Shown: positions 44,468-53,276 of the stretch, piece by piece | Layout of the letters: the number at the start of each line of letters is the position of its first letter | How positions within the stretch are numbered: the stretch's first letter is position 1 | Assembly: GCA_943787485.1 (NCBI GenBank) | Contig: CALSMP010000007.1 | Coordinates: 16,916-80,915, forward strand | Length of the DNA: 64,000 nucleotides | Source of the DNA: an uncultured Luminiphilus sp. | GTDB taxonomy: Bacteria > Pseudomonadota > Gammaproteobacteria > Pseudomonadales > Halieaceae | Direction: 5' to 3' | Notes under the pieces: model-generated | Databases searched by the model: none | The model's input: only the letters and a program-made list of their open reading frames with translations | What the model was told of the DNA's origin: nothing | Translations under genes and position numbers: made by a program

Positions 44468-45918
44468 AAAACACGTTTCGGTGTTACCTCCGTCTCTTAT
44501 GCTGGCTAGTGCTTTTAAACTCCCCCCAGGCCAGCCAAGCTACTGATGCTGAGCAGGTCGGCACAGCCCTTGGACGAGGAAGTGACACCGGTGACCTGAG
44601 TGCAATTGTCGAACGACGCGTCCTGCGCATCTTGACGGTCTACGGCCCGGGCCGCTACTACCTCGATGAGGGAGCAAAGGGTATCACTGCAGAATATGCC
44701 AAGCGGTTGGGTACCGTTATTAACGAGACCTTTGAGACCGGCCATTTGAAGATAATGGTAGTCGTGATTCCCGTCGCGAGGGATGAACTCTTCCAAGCGT
44801 TGGTCGAAGGCCGCGGCGATGTCGTCATAGCAGGTACGACCATTACAGACGCTCGCCGAGAAAATGTTGATTTCACCAATCCGGTCAGCAAACCGCTGAA
44901 AGAGATTGTAGTAACCGGTCCCTCCGGCCAGGGCATTCGCACGCTCACAGATTTTTCAGGAAAAACGGTTTATTTACGTCCCTCCTCCAGCTACGCCGAC
45001 AGTGTCAATCATCTCAACGAAAAGTTTGCAGCACGCAACCAGCCAGCCATAGCCATCGAGCCAATGTCTGAGCTTCTGGAAGATGAAGACTTGATAGAAA
45101 TGGTTAATGCCGGCCTACTCCCCTGGGCTATCGTCGACAGCTACAAACCCATTATGTGGAAAGACGTGTTTACTCAGTTGACTGTTCGGAATGACCTTGT
45201 TTTCAGAGAGGGGGCTCAGCTGGCCTGGGCAGTGCGCCGGAATAACCCACACCTAAAGAACTTTCTCAACGATTTCTTAACAGAAAACAAAGAGGGCACC
45301 CTTTTCGGCAACATTGTACGCAACCGCTATATCCGAGATTTCGACTGGGCGAGTAACGCAACCGACTCAGACGAACTCAAAAAATATCGCGCCTTGGAAC
45401 GCTACTTTCGGGAGCATGGGGAGACCTATGAGATAGAGCCGGCGCTGTTGGCAGCGCAAGGCTTTCAAGAATCCCGGCTAGATCAAAGTGTGCGCAGCCG
45501 TGCTGGCGCTATTGGGGTCATGCAGTTGTTACCAAGCACCGCACAAGATAAAAATGTCGATATACCTAATATTGAAGAGGTAGAACCCAACATCGAAGCT
45601 GGTGCTAAATACATGGCATTTTTAAAGGACCGCTACTTTAGCGAGCCAGGGCTGGATGTCCTTAATGGATCGCTGCTCGCGTTAGCCGCCTACAATGCGG
45701 GTCCGGCAAAAGTCAGGCGGCTACGAAAAGAAGCCGGTGAACGTGGCTACGACCCGAATCGGTGGTTTGATCACGTGGAGGTTATTGCCGCCGAGCAGAT
45801 TGGACGAGAGACCGTCCAATATGTTTCTAATATCTTTAAATACTACCTGTCTTACAAGCTGATCGATCAGCAGAGCAAACGAAGAGACGAAGCCCGCAAG
45901 AAAGCCGGCGTAAGGTGA
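44464..45918 (+). CDS. MltF-like membrane-bound lytic transglycosylase
   Basis: The 484-residue exported protein combines a solute-binding-protein-3-like domain (residues about 50-280) with a C-terminal SLT lysozyme-like domain. The catalytic Glu is in AAQGFQESRLDQ (E336), followed by GAIGVMQLLPSTA and LAAYNAGPAKVRRL, which are the SLT family motifs. This domain order is that of MltF, which cleaves peptidoglycan glycan chains to 1,6-anhydro products. A signal peptide ends near SQA. It is coupled to the upstream subtilase gene by a 4-base overlap. Replacement of a lipobox Cys means the anchoring differs from classic MltF or is absent. Confidence 0.9.
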   Translation: MKNTFRCYLRLLCWLVLLNSPQASQATDAEQVGTALGRGSDTGDLSAIVERRVLRILTVYGPGRYYLDEGAKGITAEYAKRLGTVINETFETGHLKIMVVVIPVARDELFQALVEGRGDVVIAGTTITDARRENVDFTNPVSKPLKEIVVTGPSGQGIRTLTDFSGKTVYLRPSSSYADSVNHLNEKFAARNQPAIAIEPMSELLEDEDLIEMVNAGLLPWAIVDSYKPIMWKDVFTQLTVRNDLVFREGAQLAWAVRRNNPHLKNFLNDFLTENKEGTLFGNIVRNRYIRDFDWASNATDSDELKKYRALERYFREHGETYEIEPALLAAQGFQESRLDQSVRSRAGAIGVMQLLPSTAQDKNVDIPNIEEVEPNIEAGAKYMAFLKDRYFSEPGLDVLNGSLLALAAYNAGPAKVRRLRKEAGERGYDPNRWFDHVEVIAAEQIGRETVQYVSNIFKYYLSYKLIDQQSKRRDEARKKAGVR

Positions 45919-45945
45919 AACGAGCTTGCCGGTGCGCAACGCAAC

Positions 45946-46797
45946 CTAGAACATATAACTCAAGGAAGCCGTGACACCATTGAATCGCATATCAAAGCGA
46001 TTAAAGCCTTTATCTATCGCTTCCTCAACGTCGGCCTCTACATGCTGAAAGCCTGCTGCAAGCCCTAGCCGTTCGGTGACTTGGTACTGAACCCGCACAT
46101 TACTATAAAAAAAGTCCCCGCTGTAACGGTCTACGTCAGCGGATAACCAACCCAATGTGCCGTGAATCGACCATTTTGGGTTAAAGGCATAGAAACCTGT
46201 CGTCCGAAGATTGGGCACTGGCGCGGTTAAGGTCGCCCTGCTTTGACTCTCTTTATCTCGGGCTAGTTCTTGGCCGTCGAGGGTCAGCGTGTTGGTCAGT
46301 GTGAGCGAAGCATCGAAGACGTGAAGCCCTCCGCCCAGCTGCCATTCCATGTATTCATTGCTACGCAAGGTATACATGACATCGGCCACGTACGTATCCA
46401 TGGTGAAGTAAAGGTCAAGTTCAGATCCGGCGGTAAAATCGCGCCCTTCAAAATTGAAGTCCTCTTCTGCGGCAAATCGATTGCCGGTGTTAAAGCGATA
46501 GGCGCCTAATGACGCTGACCATTTCTCATTGAAGCGGTGGCGGTACTCGAGAAGCCAGCTCGTATACTCTTCATCAGAGCCTAGGTTATCGAGCCTTACA
46601 GGGCGCGGCTCGAAATCTCTGCGTTGAGCGATGACGCTACCCTTACCATCTTGAATAAAGGCACCGAAGAACACCATATTGTCATGGGTTAAGTAGGGGT
46701 TTATTCCGCGCACGTCCTCAGCGAAAACGCCTGCGCTCAAGATGGCAAAACTTGGTGCCAGTAGAATCCAGCCGGAATGAGTTGTTGTAATCTTCAT
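45946..46797 (-). CDS. outer-membrane beta-barrel protein, function unknown
   Basis: The 283-residue protein has a signal peptide ending near GVFA and a series of alternating polar and aromatic strands ending in FNGVTASLSYMF, with the C-terminal Phe of outer-membrane barrels. I do not recognise a specific family; it resembles eight- to twelve-stranded OmpW/OmpA-like barrels of uncharacterised function. It is transcribed alone, convergent with the transglycosylase gene. The region between its start and the RNase J-like stop is 11 bases, so the two may share a minus-strand transcript. Confidence 0.7.
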   Translation of the reverse strand: MKITTTHSGWILLAPSFAILSAGVFAEDVRGINPYLTHDNMVFFGAFIQDGKGSVIAQRRDFEPRPVRLDNLGSDEEYTSWLLEYRHRFNEKWSASLGAYRFNTGNRFAAEEDFNFEGRDFTAGSELDLYFTMDTYVADVMYTLRSNEYMEWQLGGGLHVFDASLTLTNTLTLDGQELARDKESQSRATLTAPVPNLRTTGFYAFNPKWSIHGTLGWLSADVDRYSGDFFYSNVRVQYQVTERLGLAAGFQHVEADVEEAIDKGFNRFDMRFNGVTASLSYMF

Positions 46798-46808
46798 GGT
46801 AAAAGAGT

Positions 46809-48182
46809 CTACGCTTCTTCTAGCCGGACTTCATCCTCCAACCAACGAAGTCGCCCGGTGCTCACCCAGCGCCGGCGGATTCCTGGTGTGGGAGAAAGGT
46901 AAAACAGATCGCCATTACTTCCGGTCAACACGGCATGGACGCCCAGATGTCGGGCAATTCGCCCGTTTGCAGCTATGTGCGGAGGCTCACCATGAACGGG
47001 AATAACCAGCTTAGGCTGAAGAAATCGGTAAAGGTCTTGCAGCTCATCTGCACAGGGGTGACCAGAGGCATGTAGCGTAGCGCTCGTGTCGTCCGCATGC
47101 AGCACGTGAATACCACGTCCTTTAAATTGCTCCACCAGCCGACTAACGGACTGCTCATTGCCGGGAATCGTTTTCGCACTAAAAAGGACTGTATCTCCTT
47201 CCTCGAGGCAGAGTTTCGGATGACTATCCGTGGCAAGGCGATGAAGCGCCGAGCCGACCTCGCCCTGACTGCCCGTTGCTAAGGCGAGAATTTCAGGTTT
47301 AGGCAGGTAATCCAAGTGGTTAGGATCGATGGGTTTGAAGTCATCAGAAAGTAAGTCTGTAGCGACGGCGCTGCGATACATATTATCAAGGGATCGGCCG
47401 AGCAGACCCACCCGCCGCCCAGTGGCGTGACCCAACCGAAGTACCGTTTGTAACCGAGCGACATTGCTCGCAAAACACCCAATGACGACCTTGCCTGTCA
47501 ATGGTGCTACGACCTTTAGTAAACCATCAGCAACATCGCCTTCAGAAGGTGATCTGCCGGGCTTTAGCGCATTGGTCGAATCGCAAATGATTGCATCGGG
47601 GGCCTTAAGACCCTTGCCCTCCCAGTCGGTGGGCTTCCAAGGTTGGCCCACCACCGGTCGCTGATCGATTTTCCAGTCTGCAGTATGAATGATATGGCTG
47701 TTGGCGGTGCGAATCGACAGCGCGCAGGTCTCAGGAGTCGAGTGAGTTAACGGCAGCCACTCAACATCAAATACGCCGATCTGAACACGGGAAGTGGGCG
47801 TGACCTCAATGAGCGGACTCGGTACCTCTCCGCCGCGCCAACCAATCTTTCGTCGGAGAACGTTTGCGGTAAATGGCGTGGTATAGACGGGGCAGCGGAA
47901 TTTGGGCCAGAGGTAGGGCACTGCGCCAAGATGGTCCTCGTGGGCATGGGTAAGAATCAAACCATCTATTTGCTGACAGCGCTCAGCGATAAAGTCGGGG
48001 TTGGCCATTTGAATACTAGCCCCGCCGGCACGCCCCCGCCCGTCATGCTCAAAAGTGATGCCACAATCGACGATAAGCCAGCGGCCATTATGGCCGTAGA
48101 GGTTGAGGTTCATGCCTATTTCACCGCAACCCCCCAGTGGCAGAAACCAGGTAGCCTCAGGCCCCGGACCACCGCTTACCAT
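46809..48182 (-). CDS. ribonuclease J-like metallo-beta-lactamase/beta-CASP enzyme, short form
   Basis: The 457-residue protein begins with LGGCGEIGMNLNLYG, the RNase J N-terminal signature, and has the metal site LTHAHEDHLGAVP (H79, H81, D83, H84). The beta-CASP region includes VIGCFASNVARLQTVLRLG and ALATGSQGEVGSALHRLA; the motif KLVIPVHGEPPHIAANG follows. RNase J is a 5'-3' exo- and endoribonuclease that processes RNA in the cytoplasm. Here only about 50 residues follow the PVHGE motif, so the usual C-terminal domain of about 100 residues is missing. It overlaps the upstream DUF481 gene by seven bases. An RNase J-like enzyme is not the norm in gammaproteobacteria, which usually use RNase E. 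Confidence 0.85.
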   Translation of the reverse strand: MVSGGPGPEATWFLPLGGCGEIGMNLNLYGHNGRWLIVDCGITFEHDGRGRAGGASIQMANPDFIAERCQQIDGLILTHAHEDHLGAVPYLWPKFRCPVYTTPFTANVLRRKIGWRGGEVPSPLIEVTPTSRVQIGVFDVEWLPLTHSTPETCALSIRTANSHIIHTADWKIDQRPVVGQPWKPTDWEGKGLKAPDAIICDSTNALKPGRSPSEGDVADGLLKVVAPLTGKVVIGCFASNVARLQTVLRLGHATGRRVGLLGRSLDNMYRSAVATDLLSDDFKPIDPNHLDYLPKPEILALATGSQGEVGSALHRLATDSHPKLCLEEGDTVLFSAKTIPGNEQSVSRLVEQFKGRGIHVLHADDTSATLHASGHPCADELQDLYRFLQPKLVIPVHGEPPHIAANGRIARHLGVHAVLTGSNGDLFYLSPTPGIRRRWVSTGRLRWLEDEVRLEEA

Positions 48183-49330
48183 GCATAGCCAATACGAAAG
48201 TTGTACTTTTGATCGACCTCGGTATCAAGCGATGCGTCGTAGTCCACGGTAATTTCCGCCGCAGCTTGAAAGCCAAACACCAACGGAAATGAAAGCCCCG
48301 CCGTGGTCTTTAGCAGCAGCTGATCTGATCCGCTTAGACCAAGAATACCGATATGGCGCAAGTACAGTTTGGAATCCCCACCCAAAATAGAACTCTCACC
48401 GGTCAGGTTCCAATTCACAGCACCGTAACGCTCGCTAAGGTTGTCGCAGCTGATCGCCTGAACGACACCCCGCTGCCCGCAGCTGTCAGGCGCAATGTAG
48501 TCGGTCTGCACATAGGCAGCCCCGAGCTCGCCATCCAGCGTGAGGAAAGATTTTGCGACCAGCTTGCGCCCGAAGTAAGGTCCTACATAAGTTCTCAGAT
48601 CGATGGCCGCAAGCGCATCGGCTTCGACGGCCACGTTCGCCCCCAGGTAATTGCGACTGTCCGCAAGAAAGTAATCGTACTTGCCTAAGAGCTTCCAGTT
48701 ATCGGCGGTATCGATCCACTGACGGTTCTGAGGTCCTTCTGGCGCGGAGGCGTCATAATCTGCATTAGCACTCGAATCCTTGTCGATGCGCCCGTTGACG
48801 GTATAGCGATCCCGCGTACTTCGAACCACTGAGTTAACGGCAACGTCCAGCTCATCGGTTTCCGTATTGCCGCGATTTACCACCAATGCAGCACTGGTAT
48901 CCCCGGTCCAGTGATATCCCTCTCCGCGCTCCCACGCGCGAGGATTCATCACGGCTATATCACCCAGAGCACCGACTTCATCACTGCTGGTGACCTGCCC
49001 GGACGACACAATCAAGCTGTCAAGGGTCGTGGTAGTCCCGTCTTTGAGCAACATCTCTGTCGGCTGGAGCCACTCAAAGCTCACCACATACTCGATGCCA
49101 ATTTCGAGGTCCTCCTCATCGAACTGGGTCGCAAGGTAAAGTTTATCGTCCCGAATATCGACGATCGTGCCAACAATCAAAGAGCCGTCGGAAAGCTGAA
49201 CCATTGCTCTTGTCATGGAGTCCGAAGTCAAGGTGGCATCAACCGCTCGCGCAGCGGGCGATATGACCACGAGACCCAAGAAAAAGAGCGGCCCGAGCAG
49301 GCGCAATACAGATAGAAGATGTAAACTCAT
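48176..49330 (-). CDS. DUF481 outer-membrane protein (YdiY-like)
   Basis: The 384-residue protein has a signal peptide ending near ARAVDA. An N-terminal SH3-like segment follows (MVQLSDGSLIVGTIVDIRDDKLYL). The C-terminal DUF481 beta-barrel starts with HWTGDTSAALVVNRGNTETDELDVAVNS and ends YNFRIGYAW, with the aromatic last residue of barrels. The family is predicted outer-membrane; E. coli YdiY is an acid-inducible member of unknown function. ATG 49330 is preferred over ATG 49345. Its stop overlaps the RNase J-like start, so the two are probably co-translated, an odd functional pairing. Confidence 0.8.
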   Translation of the reverse strand: MSLHLLSVLRLLGPLFFLGLVVISPAARAVDATLTSDSMTRAMVQLSDGSLIVGTIVDIRDDKLYLATQFDEEDLEIGIEYVVSFEWLQPTEMLLKDGTTTTLDSLIVSSGQVTSSDEVGALGDIAVMNPRAWERGEGYHWTGDTSAALVVNRGNTETDELDVAVNSVVRSTRDRYTVNGRIDKDSSANADYDASAPEGPQNRQWIDTADNWKLLGKYDYFLADSRNYLGANVAVEADALAAIDLRTYVGPYFGRKLVAKSFLTLDGELGAAYVQTDYIAPDSCGQRGVVQAISCDNLSERYGAVNWNLTGESSILGGDSKLYLRHIGILGLSGSDQLLLKTTAGLSFPLVFGFQAAAEITVDYDASLDTEVDQKYNFRIGYAW

Positions 49331-49435
49331 AGCACTGTTTTCCAATCTTGTTCAAAGGTGGCGAGACTACGCCACTGGGTGTGCAATTTACAGGAGCGGG
49401 CACACAATCGTCAGCAATTGATAGTAATAGGACCT

Positions 49436-50794
49436 ATGTCTACTGCCGTATTTGATTATGACCTGTTGGTAATTGGCGCGGGCTCCGGCGGCGTCAGGGC
49501 GGCGCGAACCGCGGCATCTCTCGGTGCACGCGTTGCAGTCGTCGAAGATCGCTACATGGGTGGCACCTGCGTCAACGTAGGCTGCGTTCCCAAAAAGCTT
49601 TATGTGTATGCCAGTGAATTCGGAAAGGGCTTTGTGGATGCCGGTGGCTTTGGCTGGGAAACCCCAGAACCCGCTTTTGACTGGGCGACCCTGAGAGACA
49701 ACAAGAAAACCGAAATATCTCGACTCAATGCCATTTATCAACGGCTACTTGAAACCGCAGGAGCGACCGTTATTGACGGTCGCGCCCATATTCACGATCG
49801 ACACAGTATAGAGGTCAATGGCACACAGCTAACCGCTGAAAAAGTCTTGCTTGCCACGGGAACCTGGCCGTATATCCCCGCATTCCCCGGTAGTGAATAC
49901 GCCCTCACCTCAAATGAGATTTTTGATTTGCCCGAGTTTCCGCAGCGATTGCTGATCATCGGAGGAGGGTATATCGCGACCGAATTTGCGGGTATTTTTA
50001 ATGGTTTGGGCTCAAAGGTGACTCAAACTTATCGCGGTGATCTATTCATGCGAGGCTTCGACGGAGATGTGCGGACTTTCCTTGCCGCAGAGATACGTAA
50101 AACCGGGGTAGACCTGCGTTTTAACGCCAATCCTCAAGCCATTGAGATCGGGGGTCAGGGGTATCACGTAACCCTGGATAATGGATCAACCCTCGAGGTC
50201 GACTCGATCCTATGTGCAACCGGACGACGGCCCAACATCCATGATCTAAACCTTGAAGAAACGGATATCCAGTACACCCCTCAGGGTTTTATTGCCGTCG
50301 ATGAGCGGTTTCAAACATCAGAGTCTTGGCTGTATGCCCTCGGCGATCTCACGGGCGGCCCCCAGCTTACCCCCGTGGCGCTGGCTCAAGGCACAGCTTT
50401 TGCCCATCAACACTACGGTAGCGGCGGGGACGCTCCTGAGCTTGAGTATGTGCCGACTGCCGTATTTAGTCAGCCAAATGTCGGCACAGTTGGCTATACC
50501 GAAGAGCAGGCCGAGCAGCTGTTTGGCGAGCTCCGCATTTTCCAGTCCGATTTCAGGCCCATGAAACACACCCTGAGCGGACGCGACGAACGCTCTCTGA
50601 TGAAGCTCATTGTCGAGGCAGCAACCGACCGGGTGGTCGGGTTACACATGGTGGGGCCAGACGCCGGTGAAATCGTGCAGGGTATGGCAATTGCCATCCA
50701 GATGGGGGCGACCAAGGCAGATTTCGATCGAACGATTGGGATTCACCCCACTGCAGCCGAGGAGTTTGTTACGTTACGGGAGCCGGTCCGTTGA
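49436..50794 (+). CDS. gor: glutathione-disulfide reductase
   Basis: The 452-residue flavoprotein reduces glutathione disulfide with NADPH. The FAD site VIGAGSGGVRAARTAASLGA is at residues 12-31, the redox disulfide is GGTCVNVGCVPKK (C45, C50), the NADPH site is IIGGGYIATEFAGIFNGLG, and the C-terminal base is in GIHPTAAEE. This combination marks glutathione reductase rather than lipoamide or mercuric reductase. A frame extending to 49358 adds 26 residues without support; ATG 49436 is placed correctly before the FAD motif. Confidence 0.95.
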   Translation: MSTAVFDYDLLVIGAGSGGVRAARTAASLGARVAVVEDRYMGGTCVNVGCVPKKLYVYASEFGKGFVDAGGFGWETPEPAFDWATLRDNKKTEISRLNAIYQRLLETAGATVIDGRAHIHDRHSIEVNGTQLTAEKVLLATGTWPYIPAFPGSEYALTSNEIFDLPEFPQRLLIIGGGYIATEFAGIFNGLGSKVTQTYRGDLFMRGFDGDVRTFLAAEIRKTGVDLRFNANPQAIEIGGQGYHVTLDNGSTLEVDSILCATGRRPNIHDLNLEETDIQYTPQGFIAVDERFQTSESWLYALGDLTGGPQLTPVALAQGTAFAHQHYGSGGDAPELEYVPTAVFSQPNVGTVGYTEEQAEQLFGELRIFQSDFRPMKHTLSGRDERSLMKLIVEAATDRVVGLHMVGPDAGEIVQGMAIAIQMGATKADFDRTIGIHPTAAEEFVTLREPVR

Positions 50795-51543
50795 TGTTGT
50801 CCGAGCCTTGGGGCTGGGCTGTACTGCTTGTCGCGGGACTGATTGGCGGCGCCATCAATGTGATTGCGGGTGGCGGCTCTATTATTACGGTCCCCATGAT
50901 GATCTTTCTTGGCGTACCGGGACCCATCGCTAACGGCACCAACAGAGTTGCGATCCTCGCGCAGAACATCGCCGCAATTTCCACCTTCAAGCGCCACAAG
51001 CGCTATGACTACAAGCTGGCAATATCATTGTCTTGCTGTGCACTGCCCGGCGCACTGCTGGGCGCCTGGGTTGGCACCAATCTGGGTGGCGAGCGGTTTA
51101 ATCAGATTCTGGCCGTCATTATGGTCGGCGTGCTGATTTACATGCAGTTTGGTCAGGCAGGCAACCAACCGGCAACGCAGGAACCGAAGCGACTTGTTTT
51201 GGGCCATGCCCTGATGGTGCTCGCCGGGTTTTGGGGTGGGTTTATTCAGATTGGTATGGGCTTCATCCTGATGCCCATCCTCAATCGGGTCATGGGCTTA
51301 GACTTGGTCAGCACCAATCTTTACAAGGTCTTTATTGTCGCGGTCTATACGGTTGGTGCCCTCGCTGTCTTTGCAGTGGCAGGCGAAGTGTTCTGGTTCA
51401 TAGGATGCGTGCTCGCTGTCGGTAATTCACTCGGCGGCTACTTGGGTGCTAAGCTAACACTCGCGCGCGGGGACGCGTTAATTCGACGGGTGCTCACGGT
51501 TGCTATCATCGCGATGGTGACCAAGCTGTTATTTTTCAGCTGA
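50794..51543 (+). CDS. TauE/SafE family membrane transporter
   Basis: The 249-residue protein has about seven membrane helices and the duplicated TauE/SafE blocks: LIGGAINVIAGGGSIITVPMMIFLGVPGPIANGTNRVAIL in the first half and GFWGGFIQIGMGFILMPIL in the second. The family exports sulfite or sulfonate-derived sulfur anions, though many members are uncharacterised. ATG at 50794 overlaps the gor stop by one base (TGATG), so the two genes are coupled. A role in sulfur-anion efflux fits thiol metabolism, but this is inference. Confidence 0.88.
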   Translation: MLSEPWGWAVLLVAGLIGGAINVIAGGGSIITVPMMIFLGVPGPIANGTNRVAILAQNIAAISTFKRHKRYDYKLAISLSCCALPGALLGAWVGTNLGGERFNQILAVIMVGVLIYMQFGQAGNQPATQEPKRLVLGHALMVLAGFWGGFIQIGMGFILMPILNRVMGLDLVSTNLYKVFIVAVYTVGALAVFAVAGEVFWFIGCVLAVGNSLGGYLGAKLTLARGDALIRRVLTVAIIAMVTKLLFFS

Positions 51544-51594
51544 TCGCCACTTGGCGTGGATTATCGAAAAAACAGTTTGAGCGGAGGCCAAAAA

Positions 51595-52200
51595 ATGAAA
51601 CAGTTTTCGGGATCAGTATCCATTTGGGTTATAGCGAGCCTGCTGCTTTGTTTTTTAACAAGCTGCTCAAGCTTGCAAGTTGATACCACCGACAGCACCG
51701 CGTTCAAACAAGGTAACTATCGAACTTACTCTTGGCTCGGCGCAGCCATTGAAAATACGGCTGGCTCCACGGACCCTCTGTATACCTTGGATCCCACATT
51801 ACGGGCCGCGGTTGACAGCAAGTTAGCCGCTAAGGGCTATGAGCGGGTGGAATCGGGGGGCGATTTTATCATCGACTATCAGTTCAAGGATGCACTTGTG
51901 AGCGGCTCCTTAAGCTCCACCGCGTCAATTGCTGACAACCGGTACCCCACGCCCACTAATGACGCGATCATTAACCGTCGCGCGGATCAAGCCTTGGTCG
52001 ACAATGCCTATGCGTTAAGCGGGCCCAAGGAGGTGAATAGCATCCTGCTTCGGTTCTCGGATGGCGATAGCCTGACCATGGTATGGGCCGCAGGGATGAG
52101 CAAAGTCGTCGACAAACTTTACTTCGACGCAAAAGAAATGGAAAAAACCATCAACACCTCAGTCAGCCGTGCGCTGGCGCGCTTGCCAGCAGCTAACTGA
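51595..52200 (+). CDS. DUF4136 lipoprotein
   Basis: The 201-residue protein has a lipoprotein signal ending in CFLTSC (Cys24) followed by a DUF4136-type domain: TYSWLGAA, VDSKLAAKGYERVESGGDFIIDY, and a closing amphipathic stretch KTINTSVSRALARLP. The function of the domain is not known; members are envelope lipoproteins. ATG 51595 is chosen because GGAGG sits about ten bases upstream; an ATG-less frame extension to 51556 has no ribosome site. It follows the TauE-like gene by 51 bases and may be co-transcribed. Confidence 0.8.
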   Translation: MKQFSGSVSIWVIASLLLCFLTSCSSLQVDTTDSTAFKQGNYRTYSWLGAAIENTAGSTDPLYTLDPTLRAAVDSKLAAKGYERVESGGDFIIDYQFKDALVSGSLSSTASIADNRYPTPTNDAIINRRADQALVDNAYALSGPKEVNSILLRFSDGDSLTMVWAAGMSKVVDKLYFDAKEMEKTINTSVSRALARLPAAN

Positions 52201-52227
52201 GGCTCTCTCTATAACCGAAGACTCTTT

Positions 52228-53187
52228 TTACTGCGCGGACACTTCTAGTCCCCAGGGAGGGGGATGCCCAGCCATACCCGTGAACAGGTTCTCTAAAGCG
52301 CGCTCCACCATCGCCCGCCGGGTTGCCGCAGTCGCGCTGCCCAGATGCGGAGTGAGTACAACGTTTTTGAGGTGTGTTAGGGGGCTGTCTTGAGGTAGAG
52401 GCTCGTCAGCAAAGACATCGAGCCCAGCACGCAGTCGTCCAGATGACAGCTCCGAAATTAATGCGCTTTCGTCCACAATAGCGCCACGTGCGGTATTAAT
52501 AAGTATGGCGCCATCTTGCATGGACGCGAGCCTTTGGGCATTCACCAAGTGATGGGTTTCGGGGGTAGCCGCCGTGTGCACGGTCACGACATCGGCTGCC
52601 AAAAACAGCGTATCAAGCTCAACCAGCTCAACGCCCTCCACCTTACGCGGCGTTCTGTTCCACCCCAATACGCGACTCCCGAAACCGCGAAGCCTCCTGG
52701 CAACGGCTTGCCCGATGGGCCCCAATCCAATAACACCTACGGTAGCGCGGCTTAAGTCTGTGCCCAGAAAAAAACCTGTCGACCAACCCGCCTGCCATCC
52801 CCCGTTACGAATTAACTGGTCAGCCTCGGGCACGCGTCGGGTCACGGCAAGCATAAGAGCGAGCGCCATATCCGCCGTACTATCGACGAGGATATCGGGG
52901 GTGTAGCCCACGGGGATACCACGTTTAGCCGCATGGCTGACATCGATGTGATCAACCCCTACCGAGATCGTCGAAATCATTTTTAACGCCGGGGCAGACT
53001 CCATGACACTGCGGGTGACGGGCGTGCCCACGGAGCAGAGAAGTCCTCGCGCGGGGGCGATCCACTCTTTGAGTACTTCCTCCGGAATCTGCGACGACTC
53101 GCGCCACACCTGCAAATCGAACTTCGCCGCCAAGACGTCCAATACGTCATCAGGCAAAGGGACTGTCACCACCACCAGTTCAGACAA
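52228..53187 (-). CDS. D-isomer 2-hydroxyacid dehydrogenase (glyoxylate/hydroxypyruvate reductase-like)
   Basis: The 319-residue enzyme has the NAD(P) motif VGVIGLGPIGQAVARRLRGFG and the catalytic Arg in INTARGAIVDE. A Glu in the following segment and the catalytic His in VLTPHLGSAT complete the active-site set of this family. It interconverts a 2-hydroxyacid and a 2-oxoacid in the cytoplasm; similarity is highest to GhrB-type glyoxylate/hydroxypyruvate reductases. The gene stands alone on the minus strand, convergent with the DUF4136 gene. Confidence 0.9.
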   Translation of the reverse strand: MSELVVVTVPLPDDVLDVLAAKFDLQVWRESSQIPEEVLKEWIAPARGLLCSVGTPVTRSVMESAPALKMISTISVGVDHIDVSHAAKRGIPVGYTPDILVDSTADMALALMLAVTRRVPEADQLIRNGGWQAGWSTGFFLGTDLSRATVGVIGLGPIGQAVARRLRGFGSRVLGWNRTPRKVEGVELVELDTLFLAADVVTVHTAATPETHHLVNAQRLASMQDGAILINTARGAIVDESALISELSSGRLRAGLDVFADEPLPQDSPLTHLKNVVLTPHLGSATAATRRAMVERALENLFTGMAGHPPPWGLEVSAQ

Positions 53188-53276
53188 AAAACCTCCTCGC
53201 CATTTGCGCTCGGTAACCGAGCCTTGTCAGTCGCGGCGAAACACCAAAGCATCCATGCCTCTACCATCTACAAACC

